Position numbers and translations under genes: made by a program. From the NCBI GenBank assembly GCA_905221605.1, contig CAJNDS010000491.1, positions 126,001-186,000 of the forward strand: a stretch of DNA of 60,000 bases, written 5' to 3'. This document shows, one piece after another, positions 35,901 through 44,964 of this stretch. The notes under the pieces were generated by a model. The model was given only the letters and a program-made list of their open reading frames with translations, had not been told where the DNA came from and searched no databases. The stretch is from Symbiodinium natans (taxonomy: Eukaryota; Sar; Dinophyceae; Suessiales; Symbiodiniaceae). The stretch's first letter is position 1; the number at the start of each line of letters is the position of its first letter.

Positions 35901-37251
35901 CAGGGCCCGTGGGCTCTTGCTTGGGAATCCCTAGATCCTTGGAGGCGTCTAGAGGCGGAGTCCTAGAGGGTCTGAGAACTCCCGCAAGGCTCCAAATAGG
36001 AATACAGGGTGTGGGGGGGGAGGGGGAGGAAACACTGCCCTGCGCGAGGTTTTCATGACGGGGGACTCCGGGGGACCCCCGCTTTGTTCCTAATTCGCGG
36101 TGCCGGGCAAGGCCCGTGGGCTCTTTCTTGGGAATCCCTAGATCCCTGGAGGCGTCTAGAGGCGGAGTCCTAGAGGGTCTGAGAACTCCCGCAAGGCCCC
36201 AAATAGGAATACAGGGTGTGGGGGGGGGAGGGGGAGGAAACACTGCCCTGCGCGAGGTTTTCATGACGGGGGACTCCGGGGAACCCGCGCTTTATTCCTA
36301 ATTCGCGGTGCCGGGCAAGGCCCGTGGGCTCTTTCTTGGGAACCCCTAGATCCTTAGAGGCGGGGTATGGCGGGGTCCTAGACAATCTGGGAGACTAATT
36401 CATGTTGCTGGGCAAGGCACGTGGGCTCCTCTAGAGTCCTAGAAGCGGCGCCTTGGGGGTTTGGGTTTACGTGTTCGTGGCCTTAAATTTTGCATGGCGC
36501 GGCTTCCCATGATGCCACATGTCTGCCGCACTCGCCAATGCACGCACTGCAACAGGACCAAACGCAAACAGCAAGCAGCAGAGAAAAGTCTATTAGATTG
36601 TTTCTGCGATGTTGGCTGCTTTATTCCTAATTCTCCCTCCCCCCCCCCGCCCCCGATCCCCCCCCCAGAAACCAGAGATAGACTGGGGCAATGCCTCTCC
36701 CACCCAATGCCAGTGACCGGGACCTCAAACCAGCGGTTCGTCTTGCGTTCGTACTTCCAAAAGTCGGTGGTCATAGCATACTCCACAACTCCGCTGTAGA
36801 CGTACATCGCATCTTCATCCTCGCTCCACACTGCCGAGTGTCCGTGCCGGGCAGGGGGCAAAGAGCCGTTGGCCTTGACGTCAATCCAGCTGTTTTCCTT
36901 GCGGTCGTACTTGTAGAGATCATTGAAATAATTCCGACCGCCTGGTGTGCCGCCAAAAACGTACATGGCATCCGCTGCCTCGCTCCACACTGCCGAGTGT
37001 GCGTAGCGCGCAGAGGGCCGCGAGCCGCTGGGCTCGACCTCAAGCCATATGTTTTCCTTGCGCTCGTACCTGAGGAGGCTGTTGCTCTTCGCGTAACCCG
37101 TCCAGCCGCCGAAGACGTACATGGCATCCGCCAACTCGCTCCACGCTGCCGAGTGTTCCTGCCGCAAGAACTGTGATGGGTAATGGACCCAGTAGTTGGC
37201 TTGGACAACAGCGCACAGGGCGCCAAGTAGTCGACACATCATCGACTTCAT
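32927..37251 (-). CDS. Receptor-like protein: signal peptide, six kelch repeats, Ser/Thr stalk, transmembrane helix, cytoplasmic signalling-type domain
   Basis: Two exons, 37251..36704 and 35438..32927, joined by a GT-AG intron (36703..35439) in phase, giving about 1019 residues. The chosen start gives a signal peptide (MMCRLLGALCAVVQA). Six kelch-like units follow, each with H-S/T-A-V/A-W-S...DAMYV(F/Y).G: three in exon 1 and three in exon 2, fitting a six-bladed propeller. A Ser/Thr-rich mucin-like stalk follows, then a Cys-containing segment (CNSCICKMPHGSYSW) and one membrane helix (IIVATVISVAVLLFAALARV, about residues 712-737). The cytoplasmic part holds THFVSWCWQYSLDNVVDAIA, then HMLVILDSFM and SRAWCLFETF. 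I recall this THFVS.W...RAWCLFE module from algal and protist multidomain proteins, and its layout resembles a TIR-like fold (inference). Topology suggests a surface receptor with an extracellular propeller. Partners and ligand are unknown. Confidence 0.85.
34110..34960. repeat. Coding tandem repeat of the kelch-protein stalk, 144-bp higher-order unit
   Basis: About three copies of a 144-bp (48-codon) unit made of two related halves, flanked by more diverged copies. On the minus strand it encodes Thr/Ser stretches with TSTSLT..TFTRSTSTTR. The plus-strand frames over it are shadows. Confidence 0.9.
35698..36410. repeat. Tandem repeat of about 200 bp in the kelch-gene intron
   Basis: About three and a half copies. 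Landmarks are GAGGTTTTCATGACGGGG at 35849, 36046 and 36254, and GGGAATCCCTAGATCCTTGG-like segments. Each copy contains a long G run. Confidence 0.9.
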
Positions 37252-37259
37252 GGCTTCGA

Positions 37260-37780
37260 GCTGGAGAGTTTTTTTTCTCTCCGCTGGAGAGTTTTTGTTG
37301 GGGCTCGGGGGGTTGCAGCACCTGCGCAGAAGACTGTGGGGGCGTGCTTTGCAAGCATTTTTTTTCTTTGCAAGCATTCCAACCCTGAGCTAGAGCTCCT
37401 GGCGTCATTGCAGGCATTACTCGGGATTTATCACAGCCAGTGGCAGCGGTAACGTGTCATCAGAAACATCTTCATGGCTTTCACGCAGTCAGACCCCTCA
37501 GGCGAATCCTAGACCCTAAACATCCCTAAACAGGACTCACCCGCATGCAGCATGCAGAGTTTTGGGGGAGGGGGGGGGGTCATGCGGAGATGTGCTTGGG
37601 AGGCGGCTGTGAGGCTCGACGAGCACCTGGAAGGTCTTCGAGTCCATCTCGCCTGGGCTCCCCGAAGCCTCTGAAGCCAAGAATCCTTAAGCCCTAACCT
37701 CCGTACACCTTCAGGGTTTGGGGAATTCGGGGTTTAGGGTTTAGGATTTAGCATCACCTGATTCCCCTTTTTTCAGTCTT
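37260..37780. other. 5' flank of the kelch gene
   Basis: Contains G and T runs, a C-rich/G-rich run at 37563-37580 and short telomere-like motifs (CCCTAAACATCCCTAAAC near 37510, GGTTTAGGGTTTAGG near 37730). No gene seen. Confidence 0.4.
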
Positions 37781-37786
37781 CACAGT

Positions 37787-38130
37787 GTCGTCGATGACCG
37801 CAGACGCCTGGACCTCGTCATCTACGGGGCCACGCCGCTGGGTGAACCGCGACGGCGCGACCCATCGATGCAGCGGCGGCAGATGGGGCTGTCCTGAGGG
37901 CCGCCGTACGGCGCAAGCACGCCACCTACCCGGAACTGGTGGCCGGTGGCGCGCAGAGCCTCTGCGTCCTCGGCTGCGAGGTGGGAGGGCGGTCCCGCAC
38001 ACCCCGCCCCGCCAGGCGCGCGGGCCCCTGCGCGAACAGCCTTCGCTGGTGGAGCATGCTCTCCGTCTCCATGCAGCAGGCGGTCGGCCACACAGCCCTT
38101 GATGGCGCGCAGGCCCTGCTTGCCTCTTGA
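37787..38130 (+). mobile_element. Decayed R2-like retroelement, endonuclease-region fragment 1
   Basis: The plus strand starts with RRRLDLVIYGATPLG, the Asp-bearing core of the C-terminal restriction-like endonuclease of dinoflagellate R2-type elements. After a frameshift it continues as RRKHATYPELVAGGAQSL and CVLGCEVGGR, then WWSMLSVSMQQAVGHTALDG. Frameshifts and a stop near 37894 show it is dead. Confidence 0.7.
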
Positions 38131-38608
38131 ACGGGCTGCCGCTCGTGTCTGTCGCGAGGCGGGTGCAACCGTCGCCACCAATGTGCTGCTCCGCGACCTC
38201 AACCAACGTCACACACAAGGAGCAGCCCTCCGCACCGCCCGCCGAGCAAAGGAGCGGACCTACCTTGAGCTCCTCAACTCCCCACGCTGCCGGCTCGTCG
38301 TGCTCGCACTGGAGATCGGCGGACGCTGGAGCGACGAAGCAGCACGGTTCCTCCGTCTCCCTGCCCGTTGCCGGGCACGTAAGGTCCCCCCAGCACTTCG
38401 CGCCAGTGCCACTTCTGCGTGGGTAGCCCGCTGGTCTGCGCTCCTCTCCTTCGCCGCAGCCCGGGCGTTCGCAACCAGCCACCTTCCTCCCCCGACTGCA
38501 GGCACAGCCAACATCGATGGCTTGACGTCGGATCTCAGCGAAGTCCTTGCCGACGAGCGCTTGGAGGTCGCCCCTCCCCTCGCCAGCCGCCTGCCGCTGA
38601 CAGCGTGA
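38126..38608 (+). mobile_element. Decayed R2-like retroelement, endonuclease-region fragment 2
   Basis: Begins LERAAARVCREAGATVATNV, the part that should precede the RRRLDLVIYG core. That core is deleted and the frame resumes at GAALRTARRAKERTYLELL and VLALEIGGRW, ending at a stop at 38608. A tandem, internally deleted copy of the same module as fragment 1. Confidence 0.7.
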
Positions 38609-39059
38609 TGCTGCCCAGCTCGCCCACCGGCCCCCGACATTGACTGGAGACACATGCTGCGTTGAAAAAGGAGCGAGAAAAAAAACGCAGGCCCAAGTCT
38701 TTAAAAGTTCTCGCAAGGCCTCGGCTCAACCCAGGTATGATTTGCTCCTAAATTATTACTTTTTATGGAGTGTATGAGTTGAAGTTCAACTTGGAGTTAG
38801 TGTGTGTGGCGGTTCATGAATGGGTCACCACGTCTCCTCCGAAAGGGAGACTTGTCTTCTCCGAAGAGACACACGGTAAACTGTGCTGTGGTTCGGGTGT
38901 TGACACTTTTTCCATGCCTTTTTACGTCAGCAGCAGTCTCCGACGCTCAGCGCAGCGGCAAGCGGCTGGGCCAGTCCACGAGTGGCGCGCCAGCAACGAC
39001 AAGTGGCGGAGTCGAGGGGGAGGGGCGATGCGACGCACTCATCACACGCAGCTGAGATG

Positions 39060-39493
39060 TCCTATCATCTCAGGCAGAAAAAACGTGGAAACAGTCCTGG
39101 GCTCCGAGGTGGGCGGACGGTGGAGCCAGGGCGCGCTCCAACTTGTGCGCGACCTGGTCCGGATCCGTGCGCAGCGCGCCCCGCCCGCGCTGCGGCAAGC
39201 AGCCGCTTCGGCGTGGGCACGGCGTTGGTGGAGCCAGCTGTCGGTGTCGGTCCAGCAGGCCGTCGCCAGCAAAGCCTTGGGCTGTTCCTGGCCTGTGCCC
39301 CACCCCAGCCAGCGGGTTGGTCCTGACCTGGACCAGGTCTTGCACGTCGCTGAAGCGCCGGGCCCCAGCAGGCTGCCGCTGCGCTGACGGCGCTGCCGCG
39401 CCTTCGGCGACTGCGGCTTTTAGCCGCTAGGGACACCCACATCGCAGCGGAGGAAAAAGGTCCGCGGAAAAAAAAAAAAAAAAAAAAAAAAAA
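39060..39493 (+). mobile_element. Retroelement 3' end with poly(A) tail, fragment 3
   Basis: A third C-terminal copy: VLGSEVGGRWSQGALQLVRD, APPALRQAAASAWARRWW and LSVSVQQAVASKALG, with a stop at 39387. About 80 nt further on is a run of 26 A (39468-39493). This looks like the 3' end of an element inserted through a polyadenylated RNA. Confidence 0.75.
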
Positions 39494-39721
39494 CATTGCT
39501 TTTTGCATGACTGAAGCGGTGTTTCGCTCCAGGAAATCTGCCAACTTGTTGTTCAGTGCGGGCTCCGTAGTTCCAATCCACTGGCTTGGGCCTGGAGGAC
39601 ACTTTGCAAAACTGGAACGTTGCCGTGCCCCACCCGGCTGCAACATAACAATGAACGATAATGACAGCCAGCGTAACACTTGACTTCGGTCAAGGAAACG
39701 AGAGTCGTTGACACGGTAGAC

Positions 39722-42700
39722 TCACGCCGACGGATGCTTGACCTCTTGCTGCTCACCGCCTTCCGCCTGAATGACGTCGTGCCCCCGGCCATTCGCATCG
39801 TAGAACATGTAAGTGCTCTGGACCCCATAGAACATGCGGACGAAAGGAATGAGCGCTCGCAGCCCCCCGTCCCCCCGCAAGCCCTCGAACATGGCTGCGC
39901 GGGAGATGTGGTCGTACGCGCCTACGCCATCCACGCTAAGAACCGTGGCGCGCGGTTGCAGTTCAGTTGTGAGGCGTAGTGCTCGCGAGAGTGCCTCCGT
40001 CCCCGCGCGCGTGGACAGCGCATATTGGAAAGGGGCGCAGGCTGACTGGAAAGCACCCGCGAACTGCTGGGCGAGTGTGCGGGACACGAGGCGGCGGAAG
40101 ACATCGCCCATAACCAGGGCCCGGATACCGCCGTTGGGCTTTGTGAGGGCGACCATCCGCCCGAGTCGAAGTCCATCAACTACCTCGCTTGGCACAAGCC
40201 CCGCAACGAGTTTGCCAGCGGCCGTCACCATGAGCTCGACGCATTCCTCGTCGTCCAGCAGGACACGTAGGTGCTCCGACGTACATCCGGAGGGGCCCGC
40301 AGCGGCGCCACGGCGCGCTGACCGTACATTAGTGCAGAACCGCTCCGAGTCCATCGCCACAGGCCCCTCCTCCGGCGCGTACTCGGCCAACCAAGCAGGC
40401 AGTGCGACCTGCCTTTCCTGCGGTTGCTTGGTTGGGTCCCGGAGCGCGTTCAACCTGTCCGTGGTCAGTGGTGCCAATGGCGCTGCTGTCAGGGCTGACC
40501 TGGCAGCCGAAAGCTCCCCCATGTGCGCCAGCGCCGCGGCCCGCTCGGCTCGCCTCTGGGCGAGCTCGTCGGTCGGGCCCTGTGATTCACAGGCTGCCCG
40601 CCGCGGGCAAACCGGATCGGCGACCGCTGCCGCGGCGGCATCCGCCAGCAGTTCGTCCCAACGGCGGTCCGCCAACAGACGCACCCGTTTCGAGAGCTCC
40701 TCTGGCGGGACGCGGTGCTGGCCACGGTGGCGATACAGGAGCATGCGCGGCGCGAGTAGAAACAGCTTCCAGCCCGCCGCTCGCATGAGGTCGTCCTGTG
40801 CGTGCACGAGCGTCTCCAACGCAACGCGCAAAGTTTGCCTCAGTGCCCCCCGAACCAGGGCAGGAGGGCCACTGAAGGGTGTATACCCTCTTGCCAAACT
40901 CCGCCCGCGAGTCCAGCCGGGCCAGCATCACCCAGGCGGCTGCGGAGGTTGCCGGCGTAGCACTGCGCGGGGCAGGTGGACCGGTGGGCACCCTGGGGCA
41001 ACCGCGGCGGGGGAAGGAGGCGTCATACACTGGATGTCGTCACCGTCCGCGCAGTCACAAAATCCCTCGGATGTTTCGCCGCCATCGCTTCCCCCAACAA
41101 CACCGCCGTCCAACCCCCACGCCTGAGGGTCCTGCACTGGAATGGGGCCTTGGCAGGACGTCTCTCAAGGGTCCAACTCCACCACCTTCGTTTGACCGGT
41201 TTGGACGGGAAGCATCCCCGCGCAGGCGATCCCCGATCCCCAAACGTGCCATCGCATCGAGCGCCTGCGTTCTGTCCACGGCGCGGGGTCCAGGGTGTGA
41301 AGCCTCGCCTACGCGTCGACCGGCGTAAGGGTTCCATCGAGGCAAACAACGCGGTGGGCTGGGGTAGATGGGCACAAGCGGCACGAAGCTGGGCAGTAGA
41401 CAAGTAGAACAGCGAAGCTTGCGCAGGGGCCTGCCGCACACCTTTTCTCCCAAGCCGCAGTCTCTGGCAGTGAGGATATGTGAACCGCCTGCGGCACGCC
41501 TGCGAACAGGCGGCGTGCCGGCGGGCCGCAAAAACACCCAACATTTGTGACAGGCACGCCTGCTACTTGGCGGCGTGCTGTCGAGCTGCTGAAACATCAA
41601 AAACTCATGATGCGCCTCCTTGCGGTGCGCTTCAGCGGCCCTTGCCACCATGCTTCTGATGTTTGGTTCCAGCTCTGTGGCGGGGCCGTCCCCGCCCGAC
41701 GCCAACCGCTGTGGGTGCGGCTGGCAACGTCGAAGGCACCCGTGGTGGGGTGGGCAGGCGAGGGCGAGCTGGAGGTCGTTCCTCACGGCTACGGCTGCGG
41801 CTGCGGCTGTCGCGCCGCCGCGTCTCCGGTGGAGTGACTGGGCTCGCCTCTTCTGGTACTAGGAGGGCCCTTTGCACGAAGATCCAAGGTGAGAAACGCA
41901 GTTCGGAGTACCTGTATCGTGATTTCATCAGACCACTCCGGTAAGCTGTTGCTGTGCACCAACCGTTGCAAAGCGTGGATGGTGCTGCAGGCTTGGCATG
42001 CTGAGCCGTTTGCTCCAGCCGGCCGCACTCTGCAGGCACCACAAGTCGCTGACATGGCTGGGAGCAACGTCGCCGCCTGAGCTGTGGAACCGAAATGCTG
42101 CAGCAACCCAACTCAACAAGGCAACTGGCGACCGAGTGTTTCCAGCACAAGCACTTCCGGAGCCCCATGCGCACAAGCTTGACCTTACCCGCCAGCATGC
42201 GCGCGCCGGGAGTACCCTCGCCCGCGACCCGTATGGCACGCGCCCGATCAAGCAGTGACGGCTGGGCCCCGCCGGTCGGGCACGTCCCAGGGTCGCGGCG
42301 AGGATTTTGCACATCATGTCCACCGGCGGAGCACCCGCCTGCGCGGCCAGTGCCTGGACTTCCGGTTCGCCCCCCGCCGCGCACGCGCGCAACACCTCCG
42401 TCGCCGCCATGTCGGCATCGCGCGGGCGGGGCGTGACCGAGTCCCAAGCGGCAGAAAGCGAGCAACACTGCCGACGAGGCCAATGCCCCCAGCAGCGCAC
42501 CCAGAAGGCACCATCCCCAAGCCAATGGCCATGGGCCGAACCCCGGCGCATAGTATGCCGGGCTGGCCCCCATGCATACCATGGCGGTGTGGGCCACTGC
42601 TTGTTTGCACGTAGGAGGAAGCAAGGCGAGTGCCGGCGCAGCGCCACGCGTCAGCTCCGCCACCCATCGTCCACATGCCAGCAGGATGGAAGGCAACGCG

Positions 42701-42856
42701 TCCATGGGGCACTTCGTCTACTCTGACCCTCCAGCTGCGCACGGCGCGCCCAGGAGCAGTCGCGGCCCTCCAGCTGCACCGCAGTGCCCAAGAGCGGCCG
42801 CCAGGAGAAGGGATCGAACATAAACCCTTAACCACGAAAAAGGCTTGAGATGAAGC
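39722..42856 (-). mobile_element. Non-LTR retroelement A: 5' region, ORF1-like part and reverse transcriptase, 3'-truncated
   Basis: The RT frame 40897..39722 has the usual dinoflagellate lead (WKLFLLAPRMLLYRHRG), then AGPSGCTSEHLRVLLDDEE, GRMVALTKPNGGIRALVMGD and the palm motif TVLSVDGVGAYDHISRAAMF with a catalytic Asp. It ends at AEGGEQ, just before the region that would lead to the YxDD box, so the catalytic YxDD part and the endonuclease are missing. Upstream on the same strand are a zinc-finger-like CGACRVRPAGANGSACQAC (within 42106..41789), an Arg/Ser/Pro-rich part and RVGEASHPGP (within 41786..41055). These ORF1-like parts are split among frames. The 5' end abuts two spliced-leader relics. 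Confidence 0.8.
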
Positions 42857-42887
42857 CTTGAGCCAAAATGGCTTGAGCCAAAATGGC
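42857..42887 (-). other. Tandem relic dinoflagellate spliced-leader sequences
   Basis: The minus strand reads GCCATTTTGGCTCAAG (42887..42872) followed directly by CCATTTTGGCTCAAG (42871..42857). These are 16 and 15 nt identical to the 3' part of the conserved dinoflagellate spliced leader. They lie in the sense orientation just upstream of retroelement A, and mark DNA copied from trans-spliced mRNA. Confidence 0.9.
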
Positions 42888-42889
42888 GC

Positions 42890-43842
42890 TTCGGCGGGCG
42901 GCACGGAGTGCAGCGCCTGCTGTGTTGCCCTCAGCTGAGGATGTGAGGGGGGAGACGAGCGTGGTATCGACAGCGACCTGCGCCCCGTTCCAAAGCGGGA
43001 AGCCATTGGCGATGACTTCGATACGACGCTCGTCACGCCGAGCAGGCAAAACGTTGAGATCACGGACCAGCACGTGTTGCCACACTGTTGCCCCGGCCTT
43101 TCGACAGACGCGGGCTGCCGCGCGCTCAAGCGCAACGCCGCGGGAGCGGAGGATGCCGGACCGAGGGCATGCTGCGATGTGATCCCCAAGGCCGTCTATG
43201 GTCATCTAGATGCCGGCGGCATCTGCAGGCAGCTGCAGCTGGCGGAAGCAGCAGGCGAAGCCGGCGCAGAAGCAAAACACGGAAGAGCGATGACTCCAGC
43301 TGCAGCTCAGGCGAGGTGGGCCGGGCAAAGAAAAAGCGAGCAGCGTACGGGCCCGACTGCGAATCCAGCAGCGCGACCGATGCCTCATCGAGCTGGCTGA
43401 GCAAGGCCCTGCGACAAAAGTCATCAACCGCCCTAGAGGCTTCACGCTGCCATCCCTTGGAAACCTCGAGGCCGACCTCCTCGGCGGGTGGGGGCGGCGG
43501 GTCAGACCTAGCGAGCGTTGACCACTCGGGCACATCATAGCCAGAGCCCGACAGTGAGGAGCACAGTCCCGAAGTGACGCCAGAGCGGGAGGCACAGGCC
43601 CTTGCCCTTGGAGTGAGTCGAGAAGTCTGGATCTGCGCCGGATAGCCATGGGCGACATTTTCCGCCGCCTCATGTCGCGTGCGCTCGCGCACCTCTGAGC
43701 GCCCATTTTCGACGGCCACGCGCCCCTTCCAGTACGCGCTGGCGACCGCGCCGGACTTGATCACAGGTTGCAGTCCGCATGCCGTCCCTGTCGTCGTCAG
43801 CATGAGGACGGCCCCATGCCGGGCGGCTGCGAGCGCCTGCAC
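42890..43842 (-). mobile_element. Retroelement B: RT C-terminus, zinc knuckle and endonuclease fragment
   Basis: The minus strand reads LLDSQSGPYAARFFFARPTS then LESSLFRVLLLRRLRLLLPP and ACRCRRHLD. After a frameshift it continues GLGDHIAACPRSG, LERAAARVCRKAGATVWQHV and TTLVSPLTSSAEG. C-x-C ... H-x3-C followed by the endonuclease lead is the R2-type layout. The fragment stops abruptly at ALRAARRSA, where the spliced-leader relics begin. Confidence 0.75.
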
Positions 43843-44031
43843 GTAGAGCTTGGAGGCTGCCGTGCCGGAGTAGCTGCAGCCGACGCGTCGGCGCGGTTCG
43901 GGCGCGCACGCGCGCGCTCAAATGCGCTCAACATCATCCCGGCCTGTATGTGCCGAGCGGACGGCATCCAGCGCCGCGACGAGGGCCTAGCGAACACCGA
44001 CGACGAGGAGTGTCGCGGCAGGCTTCTTGCG

Positions 44032-44318
44032 ATGTCGCGCATCGGCGTGCCAACTATAACCTTGTGGCGGCTGTCTGGCGGAAAGAATCCCAACTTCGTC
44101 TTCTACGACGACAGTGAAACCATGATCGGGGTCGTTCGCGCGGGCAAGATTCCTACTATATGTCATCTGGAGCGTACTCACGGCATCTGCATGTCATGGA
44201 TGCACAGGCTTTCCAGGAAGGCTTTATGTCCTTGGCGTACGCGGTCAAAGCCAGAATGGCAGCGGATACCCATACCAAATCCTTCCAAGGACGCGGTGTC
44301 GTGGAATCACGTTTGTAG
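44032..44318 (+). mobile_element. Decayed Ty1/copia-type RNase H fragment
   Basis: The plus strand reads NFVFYDDSETMIGVVRAGK then CHLERTHGICMSWMH. With a frameshift near 44205 it continues AFQEGFMSLAYAVKARMAAD and THTKSFQGR, ending at a TAG. The D-ET-MI...RTH..S.AW core and the AAD..TK end match the C-terminal RNase H part of dinoflagellate copia-like elements. No LTR seen. Confidence 0.65.
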
Positions 44319-44964
44319 CCCACGCAGCCAATTTCGCAATCTCAACCTCCGCGGCCGAGCCATCCTTCTCCCGGTGACGATGACAGGTGGGCATCTGGAG
44401 CGTCTTCTGAGGCGTCCGCATTTTCGGGTACGCAACGAAAAGGACAAGCGCTCAAGAGGAGGCCCGTTCCTCGTCCCCCAGCTCCCGAACCCGAGGGGAA
44501 AGTTCGTCGCGTCCTGCGCCCGCAGGCTTCTCGCTGATCCGCGCCAATGCGACCGCCTCCGCAAATGCCCGTGGGGGCACGTCAGCGCGAGCCAAGCGCA
44601 TAGCGGCATCATGCGCCAAAAGCTCGACGGAGTCCTCGCACTCCCACACTAAACAAAATGAAAAAGTCTTCGGAAGCCTTCGGAAGGCATGTTTCTGCTT
44701 TATTTCCTTGAACGCCTGGCAAGGTGCAATAGGATGTTCGGCCATCCCAAACTGGCTGCGTACAAAGGACCTGAACTTGACTTAAATCTGCAATTGCCAC
44801 CGCTGTCACATCTTTCACATCTTTGGGCTTCTGCCTTTCAAGCTGCAAGAGCCACTGAGGAAACACTCCGGGTTTTACTTGCAGCATTCTCATGTGAGGG
44901 GTAAGCACTCTTGGAGCCACACGCAGACCTAAGCTGTACAGTAGGGAGGTAGGGAGACCGTGAC

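Noticed and set aside
37754-38716. Minus-strand 320-codon frame
   Set aside because: Opposite the plus-strand endonuclease fragments that match retroelement motifs; no motif of its own.
39834-41126. Plus-strand 430-codon frame
   Set aside because: Antisense to the reverse transcriptase; high GC keeps the opposite frame open, and it shows only Ser/Arg/Pro low complexity.
43768-44652. Plus-strand 294-codon frame as one intact gene
   Set aside because: Only its middle matches copia RNase H; the first part is antisense to element B and the last part lacks a motif, so the continuous frame is accidental.
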